DNA from: Bacillota bacterium
GTDB lineage: Bacteria; Bacillota; Dethiobacteria; DTU022; PWGO01
Direction of reading: 5' to 3'
NCBI GenBank assembly: GCA_012518215.1
Contig: JAAYSV010000029.1
Location: forward strand, 1-64,000
Length of the DNA: 64,000 nt
The notes under the pieces are model-generated. The model searched no databases, was not told the DNA's origin, and saw only the letters and a program-made list of their open reading frames with translations. Shown in pieces: positions 46,500 through 55,778 of the stretch. The position numbers and the translations under genes were made by a program. How positions within the stretch are numbered: position 1 is the stretch's first letter; every line of letters starts with the position of its first letter.

Positions 46500-48581
46500 C
46501 TATTCGCTTTCTTTCTCTTCTTTGGCCGCCTCGATAATCTTCTCCGCTATCTGGAACGGAACTTCTTCGTAACGGGCAAATTTCATCAGGAAAAACCCTC
46601 GTCCCTGGGTCATGGAACGAAGATCGATGGCATAACGGAACATCTCGGCCATCGGAACCTGGGCCCTGATCATCTGCATACCGTTTGAAGGTTCCATACC
46701 CTGGATTTTCCCCCTGCGGCTGTTCAAATCTCCCATTATATCGCCCATGAAATCCTCGGGTACCGTTACTTCAACGTCCATGACAGGTTCCAGCAAAATT
46801 GGCTCCGCTTCCATGAAACCTTTCTTGAAGGCCACGGAAGCCGCAATCTTGAATGCCAGTTCTGAAGAATCCACGGTATGATATGAACCATCCACCAGGG
46901 CCACCCTGATGCCCACCACGGGGTAACCGGCCAGAACGCCCTCCTCCATCGCTTCCCTGATGCCTTTTTCGACGGCCGGGACGTACTGTTTGGGAACAAC
47001 CCCCCCAAAGATCTTGTCTTCAAAGGTAAAGTCGTTTTCAATATCAGGCTCGATTTCAAGAAAAACATGCCCGTACTGCCCGCGGCCACCACTCTGCTTC
47101 TTGTGCTTGGCCTCGGTGCGGGCCTGGCCCTTTATCGTTTCTTTGAAAGGCACCCTGGGCGTTGACAGAACAACCTCCACGCCGAACTTTTTTTGAAGAT
47201 TGTTAACAATATTTTCCAACTGGAGCTCGCCCATCCCCGAGATCACGGTCTGCCTGGTCTCAATCTTTCTTTCCAGCCGGAAAGTGGGATCTTCATCCAG
47301 GAAACGGGCCAACCCGCTACCCACTTTTTCTTCCTCCCCTTTGGTCTTGGGCTCGACCGCGAAAGAAATCACCGGCTCCGGGAATGATATGCGTTCGTAG
47401 CAGATCGGGTCATTGCGATCTGAAAGCGTATCACCGGTTGAAGTGGTCTGAAGCTTGGCTACCGCTCCGATATCCCCCGCCATGATCTCTTCTGCCGGAA
47501 TCTGGGTTTTTCCTCTCATGAAGAAGACCTGCCCGATCCGTTCAGTCTTTTCCTGGCTGCAATTGAAAATCTGGGTGTCCGGCTTCAAAACGCCGGAGTA
47601 GACCCTGAAGTAATTGATTCTGCCCACGTAGGGGTCAGCCAGCGTTTTGAAAACTATCGCTGAAAAAGGATCTTCCCGCGATGGCCGTCGTTCAATTTTT
47701 TCTTCTTTACCCGGAATCTGCCCGGTCACGGAGCCGCTGTCTTCGGGAGAAGGCATGTAGTCGCTGATGAAGTCCAGCAATGTTTGGATTCCAATACACA
47801 TGGTCGAAGAACCGCAAAGAATGGGAACTATTGTATTGGAGACGGTACCCTTCTTCAGCCCATCTTTTATCTCATCGTCCGTCAACGGTTCGCCGTCCAG
47901 ATATTTCATGAGCAGATCATCATCGGTTTCGGCTACCAGTTCCATCAGTTTTTCTCTCAACTCTTCTACTTTGTCCATGTATTCTGCCGGAATCTCTTCC
48001 TCCTGCGAAGACCGCCCCGTATCAGAAAAAGAAATCGCTTTCCTTCCAATCAGGTCAATAACCCCTTTGGTGTCAGCTTCTTCACCCCAGGGAATGGTGA
48101 CCGGTACAACTTTGTTCCCGTAGGCTTTCTGCAACTGATCCACCGCCTTGAAATAGTTGGCGTTCTCTCTATCCTGTTTGTTGATAAAGATCAGGCGTGG
48201 CAAATTGTTCTCCTGGGCGTAATTCCACATTTTTTCGGTTCCAACCTCGAGGCCACCCACCGCGCAAACAACGAGCAATGCAGCATCGGCAGCACGCAAC
48301 GCCCCTAGAACGTCCCCGATAAAATCGAAGTATCCCGGCGTATCCAGCAGGTTGATCCGGTGGTTCTTCCAATCCAGGGGGGCGGGGACAGTGTTGATTG
48401 TGATCTGCTTTCTTATTTCCTCGTCATCATAATCGGTCACCATGTTTCCGGCCTCGATTTTACCCAGCCTGTTGGTTGCCCTGGAAACATAGAGCAAGGC
48501 TTCTGCCAATGAGGTTTTCCCGGCACCGCCATGAGAAATAAGTGCCAGATTCCTGACCTGACTGATATCGTATTTTGACAT
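46500..48581 (-). CDS. Elongation factor G-like protein (EF-G paralogue)
   Basis: Translational GTPase of EF-G architecture, 693 aa. The G domain has the P-loop SHGGAGKTSLAEALL (16-30), DTPGYFDF, and FINKQDRE, followed by domains II to V. It differs from canonical EF-G in the P-loop (GGAGKTSL instead of DAGKTT) and fits the EF-G2-like paralogues of Clostridia and Actinobacteria, whose roles are unsettled. It is placed 17 bp after leuD, at the end of the ilv/leu operon, not in the rpsL-rpsG-tuf cluster where the main fusA normally lies. Confidence 0.88.
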   Translation of the reverse strand: MSKYDISQVRNLALISHGGAGKTSLAEALLYVSRATNRLGKIEAGNMVTDYDDEEIRKQITINTVPAPLDWKNHRINLLDTPGYFDFIGDVLGALRAADAALLVVCAVGGLEVGTEKMWNYAQENNLPRLIFINKQDRENANYFKAVDQLQKAYGNKVVPVTIPWGEEADTKGVIDLIGRKAISFSDTGRSSQEEEIPAEYMDKVEELREKLMELVAETDDDLLMKYLDGEPLTDDEIKDGLKKGTVSNTIVPILCGSSTMCIGIQTLLDFISDYMPSPEDSGSVTGQIPGKEEKIERRPSREDPFSAIVFKTLADPYVGRINYFRVYSGVLKPDTQIFNCSQEKTERIGQVFFMRGKTQIPAEEIMAGDIGAVAKLQTTSTGDTLSDRNDPICYERISFPEPVISFAVEPKTKGEEEKVGSGLARFLDEDPTFRLERKIETRQTVISGMGELQLENIVNNLQKKFGVEVVLSTPRVPFKETIKGQARTEAKHKKQSGGRGQYGHVFLEIEPDIENDFTFEDKIFGGVVPKQYVPAVEKGIREAMEEGVLAGYPVVGIRVALVDGSYHTVDSSELAFKIAASVAFKKGFMEAEPILLEPVMDVEVTVPEDFMGDIMGDLNSRRGKIQGMEPSNGMQMIRAQVPMAEMFRYAIDLRSMTQGRGFFLMKFARYEEVPFQIAEKIIEAAKEEKESE

Positions 48582-48598
48582 AAAACATCCTCCCTGTC

Positions 48599-49096
48599 TT
48601 ATAATTTCTTCAATTTTTTCCGGGCATAATTAACCAGTCCGCCTTCTTCTATGAGTTGACGCATGAAAGGAGGAAAGGCCTTGGCCGTGAAACTCAGGCC
48701 TTTTTCCGGCAATATGAAGTTGCCTTCTTCAAAATCTATGCTTATCCTGTCTCCGGTCTTCACTTGCGATACGATCCCGGGGCACTCCCAGATGGCAAAA
48801 CCGATATTCAAAGCATTTCTATAAAATATCCGGGCAAAACTGGTAGCGATAACTCCCGCAATACCGGTGGCTTTCAATGCTATGGGTGCATGTTCACGAG
48901 AACTTCCACAGCCAAAATTGCTTCCGGCGACCAGCACATCCCCGGGGTTCACTTCCGCAGCAAACGAAGGATCCAGATCCTCCAGGCAGTGCCGGGCCAG
49001 TTTTTCGGGGTCAGATGTGTTCAAATACCTGGCCGGTATGATCACATCGGTGTCCACATCATCACCATAAACCCAAACCCTTCCCTCCGTAATCAT
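48599..49096 (-). CDS. leuD: 3-isopropylmalate dehydratase small subunit
   Basis: Swivel domain subunit that, with LeuC, isomerises 2- to 3-isopropylmalate in leucine synthesis. The 165-aa protein has GRVWVYGDDVDTDVIIPARYL (5-25), the substrate-binding AGSNFGCGSSREHAP (about 57-71) and ITSFARIFYRNALNIG-like sequence. Length and start fit the short (archaeal/clostridial) LeuD type. AGGAGG within the leuC end serves as RBS; the genes are 3 bp apart. Confidence 0.95.
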   Translation of the reverse strand: MITEGRVWVYGDDVDTDVIIPARYLNTSDPEKLARHCLEDLDPSFAAEVNPGDVLVAGSNFGCGSSREHAPIALKATGIAGVIATSFARIFYRNALNIGFAIWECPGIVSQVKTGDRISIDFEEGNFILPEKGLSFTAKAFPPFMRQLIEEGGLVNYARKKLKKL

Positions 49097-49099
49097 GTG

Positions 49100-50362
49100 T
49101 CAAGACACCTCCTGCGGGTGTGTTATCCTCCCCGTAATCGCGGAAGATGCAGCCACAAGGGGACTGCACAGATATACTTCGCTGGTCGGATGCCCCATCC
49201 TCCCCACAAAATTGCGGTTGGTCGTCGCCAGCGCTTTTTCCCCGGGTGCCAGTATGCCCATGTGTCCACCGAGGCAGGGCCCGCAGGTAGGGGTACTGAT
49301 GGCCGCCTCCGCGCTGATAAAGATATCTATCAGCCCTTCCTGCAATGAACGGGCGTAAACCTCCTGTGTTGCGGGAATGATGATCAGACGCACCGAGGGA
49401 TCAGCCCTTCTGCCCTTCAAAATAGACGCCGCCTGCCTCATGTCTTCAATTCTTCCGTTTGTGCATGAACCGATAACAACCTGATCTATTTTGATATCGC
49501 CTGCTTCGGTCACCGGGTAAACGTTGGAAGGAAGATGTGGAAAAGCCACCTGGGGTTCCAGTTCACCGATATCAAAAATCGAAGTCTGTTCATAGATAGC
49601 ATCGGCATCGCCATATATTGGCTCGTAATGCCGTGCCGCCCTTTCCCGAGCATAGGATAGAACCTTCTCATCAGGCTCCATATAGCCACATTTTGCACCG
49701 GCTTCAATGGCCATGTTGGTCATCGTCAGCCGCCCTTCAAGACTCAATTCGTCGATGGCCTCTCCCGAAAATTCCATCGCCTTGTACAGTGCCCCATCAA
49801 CACCGATCTTGCCAATGGTATAGAGAATAAGATCTTTTCCGCCGATCCATTTTCCCGGTTTCCCCCTGTAAACAAATTTCAATGTGGGAGGCACTTTGAA
49901 CCAGGCTTCTCCCAGGGCCATTCCCGCTGCCAGATCGGTACTCCCGACCCCGGTGGCAAAAGCACCCATCGCCCCGTACGTGCAGGTATGGGAATCCGCT
50001 CCAATGATGATCTCTCCGGGCAAGGCCAGGCCTTTTTCCGGCAAGAGAGCGTGTTCAACTCCCATCCTTCCTATCTCGAAATAATGTTTTATTTGATGTT
50101 TTCGGGCAAAATCTCGCATGCGTTGACACTGTTGCGCGGAGGCAATATCCTTGTTGGGTGCGAAATGATCCGGAACCAGGGCGATACGTTCAGGATCAAA
50201 AACCCTGGAAGCTTCCATACGTTCAAATTCATTTATGGCCACAGGAGCGGTAATATCATTGCCCAGACACATATCAATTTTAACCCTGACGATGTCGCCG
50301 GGGCGCACGTGGCTTTTCCCCGCCCCGCGAGCAAGGATCTTTTCTATCATCGTCAGCCCCAT
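49100..50362 (-). CDS. leuC: 3-isopropylmalate dehydratase large subunit
   Basis: Aconitase-family [4Fe-4S] subunit of isopropylmalate isomerase. The 420-aa protein is of the shorter homoaconitase/LeuC type. Cluster cysteines are Cys300 (GSCTNG), Cys360 and Cys363 (CGPCLGG). GADSHTCTYGAMGAFATGVGST-like substrate site lies at about 121-142. GGAGG lies 9 nt before ATG. Pairs with leuD; leuA and leuB are not in the operon. Confidence 0.95.
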   Translation of the reverse strand: MGLTMIEKILARGAGKSHVRPGDIVRVKIDMCLGNDITAPVAINEFERMEASRVFDPERIALVPDHFAPNKDIASAQQCQRMRDFARKHQIKHYFEIGRMGVEHALLPEKGLALPGEIIIGADSHTCTYGAMGAFATGVGSTDLAAGMALGEAWFKVPPTLKFVYRGKPGKWIGGKDLILYTIGKIGVDGALYKAMEFSGEAIDELSLEGRLTMTNMAIEAGAKCGYMEPDEKVLSYARERAARHYEPIYGDADAIYEQTSIFDIGELEPQVAFPHLPSNVYPVTEAGDIKIDQVVIGSCTNGRIEDMRQAASILKGRRADPSVRLIIIPATQEVYARSLQEGLIDIFISAEAAISTPTCGPCLGGHMGILAPGEKALATTNRNFVGRMGHPTSEVYLCSPLVAASSAITGRITHPQEVS

Positions 50363-50448
50363 CCCCTACCACCTCCTGTTATTCTTGATTCTTGCAGTGG
50401 CAACCTCCCCGGAAGCAGATTCGCCCATATAATTCATTTCCGTGACGA

Positions 50449-50949
50449 TCAAGCATTGTATTCCCGGGTGGTTTTGCTTCCTCGCAACAGGGCCACCTTG
50501 CCCGTACGGACCAATTCCTTGATGCCAAAGTGTTGCAGAAGGATTTCCATGGCCTCAAGTTTTTCTTCATTGCCGGTAATTTCTATGACCATCGAGTCAA
50601 GGGATACATCGACTACTTTTCCCCTGAACGTCTCCACAATTTGCTGGATGTCGCTGCGCGTCTGCGGAGCAGCTTGCACTTTTATCATCATCAACTCCCT
50701 TACTACCGCAGGTTCCTCGGTAATGTTACTTATTTTGATGACATTTACCAATTTGTTCAGCTGCTTCACAACCTGTTCGAGAGTGGAAGCATCGCCGCTA
50801 ACCGTTATGGTCATGCGCGAAATGCCCGGATCAAGAGTTTCCCCCACCGCCAGGCTGTCGATGTTAAATCCACGGCGGCTGAACAAACCCGAAACCCGGG
50901 TCAGCACTCCCGGCTTGTTATCGACCAGTATGGCCAGAACATGCTTCAT
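50449..50949 (-). CDS. ilvN: Acetolactate synthase small (regulatory) subunit
   Basis: ACT-domain subunit that gives valine feedback control to acetolactate synthase. The 166-aa protein has the N-terminal ACT domain with ILVDNKPGVLTRVSGLFSRRGFNIDSLAVG (about 7-36) and the usual C-terminal ALS_ss domain. Overlaps the ilvB stop by 4 bp, so the two subunits are probably translationally coupled. Confidence 0.96.
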   Translation of the reverse strand: MKHVLAILVDNKPGVLTRVSGLFSRRGFNIDSLAVGETLDPGISRMTITVSGDASTLEQVVKQLNKLVNVIKISNITEEPAVVRELMMIKVQAAPQTRSDIQQIVETFRGKVVDVSLDSMVIEITGNEEKLEAMEILLQHFGIKELVRTGKVALLRGSKTTREYNA

Positions 50950-52625
50950 TGACCATCCCTCCCATCCATGATCTCATCGAGTGGGCTATCAGGGGCCACC
51001 ATGGGAAAAACATTGCCCTCCGGTTCTACATGGAAATCCATCACCACCGGCCCCTGCACGGAAAGGGCCCGGTTGATCGCCTCTTCCACCTTTCCGGGGG
51101 AATCGACGCGTATACCTGCTATTCCATACGCTTCCGCGACCTTGCAGAAATCCGGACTGCCCGACAAGGTTGTACTGGAATACCTCTTCCCGAAGAAAAG
51201 TTCCTGCCACTGCCTGACCATTCCCAGATAACCGTTATTCATTATGGCCACTTTAACGGGAATATTGTAGTTGGCTGCCGTGGCCAGTTCCTGGATATTC
51301 ATCTGGAAACTTCCATCCCCGGCTATGCAGAAAACCGTTGATTCCGGCGAAGCCGTCTGTGCCCCGATTGCAGCAGGGAAACCGTAGCCCATCGTGCCCA
51401 GCCCTCCCGATGAAACAAGCGTTCGGGGCTCCTCGAAACAATAATGAAGTGCTGTCCACATCTGGTGCTGACCCACATCGGTGGTGACTATCGTTTTGCG
51501 ATCCGTGGTCAGCCTGGAAATGGCCTCTATGATATTGGGAACCTTCAAAGAGTCTTTATCAGTTGCTCCGTCGTATTCCTCCGTTTTCCAACTCTTTATC
51601 CTTTCCAGCCATTTTTCCGTCTGCCCCGCTTTGAAGACCTTCATCAATCTCTTCAATGTTTTCTTGACATCGCCGACAATGGGAATATCCACAGCTATGT
51701 TCTTGCCTATCTCCGCCGGATCTATGTCAACGTGTATAACCTTGGCATGGGGCGCAAAGGAATCCAGGGAACCTGTAACCCGGTCATCAAAGCGCATCCC
51801 TATAGCAATGATCAGGTCCGCTTCCATGACCGCGTAGTTGGCCGCCTTGGTTCCATGCATGCCCAGCATCCCCAGGAACAACGGGTTGCTTCCAGGCACC
51901 CCCCCCAGCCCCATGAAAGTCAATGACACCGGAATCTGCCCTTTTTCTGCAAGTTCCAACAAATATTTGCCCGATCCCGAACTGACAACCCCGCCCCCAC
52001 CGATGATTACCGGGCGGCGTGATGCTTTTATCGCTTTGGCCATCCGGTTTATCTGTCCGGGATGCCCCTCGATCGTGGGCCTGTATCCGGGGATATCGAC
52101 ATTTTCCGGGTAAACGAACTCGCCAACGGCATTCTGAACATCCTTGGGGATATCTATCAGGACGGGGCCGCGCCTTCCCGTCGTGGCAATGTGGAAAGCT
52201 TCCTTGAAAATCCGCGGCAGTTCTCCAACATCCTTGACCAGGTAATTGTGCTTGGTAATTGGCAAGGTTATCCCGGTGATATCTGCTTCCTGAAACGCGT
52301 CAGTGCCAATGAAAGGAGTGCTCACCTGGCCGGTAACAAAAACCACGGGCACTGAATCCATGTAAGCATTGGCAATGCCGGTAACCAGGTTGGTAGCACC
52401 GGGACCGGAAGTGGCAAAGACCACACCGGGCTTGCCACTGGCCCGGGCATAGCCATCCGCGGCATGAGCAGCCCCCTGTTCATGGCGGGTTAATATATGT
52501 TTTATAGATGAATCGTACAAACTATCATAGAGGGGCAGGACCGCTCCCCCGGGGTAACCGAATACCGTCGTCACCTTTTCATGCTCAAGAGCCGAGATGA
52601 CCATATCAGAACCTTTAAGCTTCAT
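50946..52625 (-). CDS. ilvB: Acetolactate synthase large subunit
   Basis: TPP-dependent catalytic subunit that makes acetolactate or acetohydroxybutyrate. The 559-aa protein has the catalytic Glu in GYPGGAVLPLYD region (RHEQGAAHAADGYARASG, about 43-60), the central FAD-binding domain and the C-terminal TPP motif from GDGSFQMN to NNGYLGMVRQWQ (about 433-465). Typical length. The start lies 2 bp after the ilvD stop. Confidence 0.97.
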   Translation of the reverse strand: MKLKGSDMVISALEHEKVTTVFGYPGGAVLPLYDSLYDSSIKHILTRHEQGAAHAADGYARASGKPGVVFATSGPGATNLVTGIANAYMDSVPVVFVTGQVSTPFIGTDAFQEADITGITLPITKHNYLVKDVGELPRIFKEAFHIATTGRRGPVLIDIPKDVQNAVGEFVYPENVDIPGYRPTIEGHPGQINRMAKAIKASRRPVIIGGGGVVSSGSGKYLLELAEKGQIPVSLTFMGLGGVPGSNPLFLGMLGMHGTKAANYAVMEADLIIAIGMRFDDRVTGSLDSFAPHAKVIHVDIDPAEIGKNIAVDIPIVGDVKKTLKRLMKVFKAGQTEKWLERIKSWKTEEYDGATDKDSLKVPNIIEAISRLTTDRKTIVTTDVGQHQMWTALHYCFEEPRTLVSSGGLGTMGYGFPAAIGAQTASPESTVFCIAGDGSFQMNIQELATAANYNIPVKVAIMNNGYLGMVRQWQELFFGKRYSSTTLSGSPDFCKVAEAYGIAGIRVDSPGKVEEAINRALSVQGPVVMDFHVEPEGNVFPMVAPDSPLDEIMDGRDGQ

Positions 52626-52627
52626 CT

Positions 52628-54295
52628 TTATTCCTTGACCTCCAGTATTGCTCCCCTGCTTGCCGAGGAAACCATCTTGCTGTATCGATAAAGGTAACCG
52701 TGGTTGACCTTTGGTTCAGGGCTGACAATATTATTCAAGCGTTGCTGGATCTGTTCCTCCGGAACGAGAAGTTCCAGGCGCCGGTTGGGAATATCGATAA
52801 GAATATTATCACCGTCTTCAACAGCGGCTATGATTCCCCCTTCGGTCGCCTCCGGCGAGATGTGCCCGATCGCTGCTCCCCTGGTAGCCCCGGAAAAGCG
52901 GCCATCGGTTATCAGCGAAACTTTTGTTCCAAGTCCCATACCAATCACCGCCGAGGTGGCTGCAAGCATCTCCCTCATTCCCGGCCCCCCTTTGGGCCCT
53001 TCGTATCTGATCACCACCACATCGCCGGCCTTGACTTTCCCTTCAAGAACAGCGGCCACGGCGTCATCTTCTTTTTCAAAGACACGTGCAACACCCCTGG
53101 AACAAAGCATTTCCGGCGACACGGCCGCCTGTTTCACCACCGCTCCCTCGGGAGCAAGGTTGCCAAACAGAACGGCCAGCCCTCCGCTGGGGCGGTACGC
53201 ATCCTCAAGGCGCCGGATAACCGTACCATCCACTTCGGGTGCATCGTCAAAACAATCCGCAATCGTATCTCCACCAACGGCGGGATTGTTACGATCAACA
53301 AGCCCTTCACGATTCAATTCTTTCATAACAGCCGGGATCCCCCCCGCCCTGTTCAGGTCTTCGATATGGTCATCTCCCGCCGGCCTCAGGGAACATAACT
53401 GGGGGGTAGAAGCGCTGATCTCATTTACAAGTTTCAAATCCAAAGACATACCAGCCTCATGAGCGATGGCAGCCAGGTGGAGCAAAGTATTGGTTGACCC
53501 CCCCAGGGCCATATCCAGGACCAGCGCATTCCTCAGTGCGCCTGCCGTGACGATGTCGCGGGGGCACTTGTTTTCTCGCCAAATTTCAACTACCCGCATC
53601 CCCGCTTCCTTGGCCAGGCGAATTCGTTCGGCGCTTATGGCCGGTATCGTTCCGTTGCCGGGAAGCGCCATTCCCAGGGCTTCCGAAAGGCAATTCATCG
53701 TGTTCGCGGTAAACATCCCCGCACACGAGCCGCAGCCGGGGCAAGCACGAACAGTCAATTCATCAAACTTCTCCGGGGTTATCCTGCCCGCCTTGACAGC
53801 CCCGACCCCCTCAAAAACCGTATTCAGATCTATCTTTTTCCCATCCAGCTCACCGGCCAGCATCGGCCCACCGCTGATGATCAGCGCGGGGATATTCAGG
53901 CGGACAGCCGCCATCAACATCCCCGGGGTTATCTTGTCACAATTTGTAATCATGACCATGGCATCGAAACGATGTGCTTCGACCATGCATTCTATACTGT
54001 CGGCAATCACTTCCCTGCTGGCCAGGGAATAGTGCATTCCTTGATGATTCATGGCGATGCCATCACAGACACCCACTGTCGAAAATTCAATCGGTGTCCC
54101 TCCACCCATAACCACCCCGGTCTTGACCGCGGAGGCAATACGGGGCAAATGAATATGCCCGGGAACGATTTCATTGGCCGAGTTTACAACGGCCACCAGC
54201 GGGCCCTTCAATTCCTTTTCATGGTATCCCATGGCTGCAAACAACGAGCGATGGGGCGCCCTTTCGGCACTTCTGGTAACATCATCACTACGCAT
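52628..54295 (-). CDS. ilvD: Dihydroxy-acid dehydratase
   Basis: Fe-S enzyme giving 2-keto acids in Ile/Val synthesis. With start ATG at 54295 (GGGAGG 7 nt upstream) the protein is 555 aa. Conserved segments include [13 protein letters not shown] (about 118-130) and [19 protein letters not shown] (about 185-203), both with cluster cysteines, and [19 protein letters not shown] near the C-terminus. The frame remains open to 54367 without an RBS. It follows ilvE by 139 bp. Confidence 0.96.
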   Translation of the reverse strand: MRSDDVTRSAERAPHRSLFAAMGYHEKELKGPLVAVVNSANEIVPGHIHLPRIASAVKTGVVMGGGTPIEFSTVGVCDGIAMNHQGMHYSLASREVIADSIECMVEAHRFDAMVMITNCDKITPGMLMAAVRLNIPALIISGGPMLAGELDGKKIDLNTVFEGVGAVKAGRITPEKFDELTVRACPGCGSCAGMFTANTMNCLSEALGMALPGNGTIPAISAERIRLAKEAGMRVVEIWRENKCPRDIVTAGALRNALVLDMALGGSTNTLLHLAAIAHEAGMSLDLKLVNEISASTPQLCSLRPAGDDHIEDLNRAGGIPAVMKELNREGLVDRNNPAVGGDTIADCFDDAPEVDGTVIRRLEDAYRPSGGLAVLFGNLAPEGAVVKQAAVSPEMLCSRGVARVFEKEDDAVAAVLEGKVKAGDVVVIRYEGPKGGPGMREMLAATSAVIGMGLGTKVSLITDGRFSGATRGAAIGHISPEATEGGIIAAVEDGDNILIDIPNRRLELLVPEEQIQQRLNNIVSPEPKVNHGYLYRYSKMVSSASRGAILEVKE

Positions 54296-54434
54296 GTTCA
54301 GACCTCCCGATTTCAAGCCCTGTGGTTTTCTCCCATCCGCCACCGGTTTCAAAGAAAAAAGTCCCATTGCCTATCATGTTAACAATCATTCTGTCCCTTC
54401 CTGGCAATGCCTGCAATTTTTTGTGGGGCCCTTT

Positions 54435-55316
54435 TTATTGAGGATATACTTCTGTCCCGCTGACGTCGGTCTGCTCCTTGAATAATTTCATCAACTGCAC
54501 GGTGTTTTCACCGGGAACCCCCTGGCCTATGGTCCGGCCATCTATTTCAATTACAGGAATTATTTCCGCGGCAGTACCTGTCAAAAAACATTCATCGGCG
54601 ACATAAAGATCATAACTGGTGAAGGGCGCTTCTTCAACCGGGATCCCTATCTCCCTGGCCAATTCGATAGTAATATTGCGCGTAATCCCTTCCAGTATCC
54701 CGACATGGGAAGGAGGCGTGATCAGTTTGCCGCCCCTCATGATAAAAATGTTGTCTCCGGATCCTTCCGCCACGAAACCGTTGTTGTTGAGCATGATGGC
54801 TTCCATCACTCCGGCGTTGTTTGCTTCAATTTTTACCATGATGTTATTCAGGTAATTCAATGATTTGATTTGCGGGGCAAGAGCGTCCGGTATATTGCGG
54901 CGAGTGCTGACGGTGATCACTTTCAAACCTTTTCTGTAGAGCTCGTCCGGAAAAAGATTGATCTTGTCAGCAATGATGACCACGGAAGCCTTTTTGCACT
55001 TCAGGGGATCCAGTCCCAGGTCACCGGTCCCCCTGGAAACCACCACCCTGATATAGGCATCCATGAGTTTGTTTTCCTTCACAGTAAGCAATACCGCATC
55101 GGCCATTTCTTCCTGGGAACAGGGGATTGCCAGCGTTATAGCCCGTGCAGAATCATAGAGGCGCTTGATATGTTCTCGTAACATGAAAACACGTCCCCCG
55201 TATGCCCTGATACCCTCGAAGACTCCATCCCCATAAAGAAACCCGTGATCAAAAACTGATACTTTGGCCTCATTTTCTGGTACTATTTTCCCGTTCAAAT
55301 AAATTTTTAACGACAA
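54435..55316 (-). CDS. ilvE: Branched-chain amino acid aminotransferase
   Basis: Fold-type IV PLP enzyme that makes Val, Leu and Ile from their keto acids. The 293-aa protein has VFDHGFLYGDGVFEGIRAY (about 21-39), the PLP Lys in IKSLNYLNN (about 157-165) and EGSGDNIFI with the phosphate-binding GITR downstream. Start TTG at 55316 with GGAGGG 6 nt upstream. First gene of the ilv-leu operon; its RBS follows closely after the leader terminator, so expression is likely set by attenuation. Confidence 0.95.
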   Translation of the reverse strand: MSLKIYLNGKIVPENEAKVSVFDHGFLYGDGVFEGIRAYGGRVFMLREHIKRLYDSARAITLAIPCSQEEMADAVLLTVKENKLMDAYIRVVVSRGTGDLGLDPLKCKKASVVIIADKINLFPDELYRKGLKVITVSTRRNIPDALAPQIKSLNYLNNIMVKIEANNAGVMEAIMLNNNGFVAEGSGDNIFIMRGGKLITPPSHVGILEGITRNITIELAREIGIPVEEAPFTSYDLYVADECFLTGTAAEIIPVIEIDGRTIGQGVPGENTVQLMKLFKEQTDVSGTEVYPQ

Positions 55317-55566
55317 TATAATCCCTCCAAGAATATTACAAATAAAAACGCCCCCGCCTCTGCAGGCAAAGGCTTGACCTGATTACAACCCCGTAACCAT
55401 ATCAATGTTGACCGTTTTCCTTCACGGGGCTGAAAATTCACCTGCATCTGAATGACCGGATTGAAGCCCAAAGGGACAAGCCAACAATTTGCATGAACCA
55501 CAAATTGTGCTAGAAGGTACCACCCTCCGAGCTTCCCATTGCTCCCTCAACAATCGATTAATTATC
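55317..55566 (-). promoter_or_regulatory. Structured leader of the ilv-leu operon
   Basis: About 250 nt between the predicted transcription start (~55566) and ilvE. It contains GGGTGGTACC (55516-55525), identical to the T-box core up to the usual GCG; a stem ACAATTTG/CAAATTGT (55484-55508); a 9-bp stem between 55386-55394 and 55424-55432; and a terminator at 55341-55373. A standard T-box Stem I with specifier is not visible because the promoter lies only about 40 nt upstream of the core motif. No Leu/Ile/Val-rich leader peptide is evident. Confidence 0.55.
55341..55373 (-). terminator. Leader terminator (attenuator) before ilvE
   Basis: Minus-strand GCCTTTGCC and GGCGGGGGC pair (with G-T pairs) around TGCAGA, followed by GTTTTTATTT, 25 bp before the ilvE start. 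Confidence 0.75.
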
Positions 55567-55572
55567 TTTAAA

Positions 55573-55602
55573 ATTATATCTATTTGAAACCCAACTTGTC
55601 AA
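55573..55602 (-). promoter_or_regulatory. SigmaA-type promoter of the ilv-leu operon
   Basis: Minus-strand TTGACA (55597-55602), 18 bp, TATAAT (55573-55578): both hexamers perfect. The 55603-55778 stretch upstream holds no gene; a 10-bp palindrome TCGTATACGA at about 55667-55676 could be an operator. Confidence 0.85.
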
Positions 55603-55778
55603 CCATCAATTCCCGCTTCAGTCATGTAAAAACGCCACTTTGGACAGTTCCCGATTTGCCCTGTCGTATACGAAATCCGCAGATGCATTCCGTTACCCGC
55701 ATAGATACAAATGTTTTCTTTATCTTTCCCCCGGAGAAATCAACAAAATTTGAAGAGGCTTTATTCCCTGGGAAATAT

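Noticed and set aside
46500-48581. Naming this gene as the main fusA
   Set aside because: The P-loop and context differ from canonical EF-G, which lies with rpsL/rpsG/tuf in Firmicutes; an EF-G paralogue is the safer call.
55516-55525. Complete T-box riboswitch before ilvE
   Set aside because: Only the core motif and a terminator are seen; Stem I and specifier cannot be found between the promoter and the core. Kept as an unexplained leader instead.
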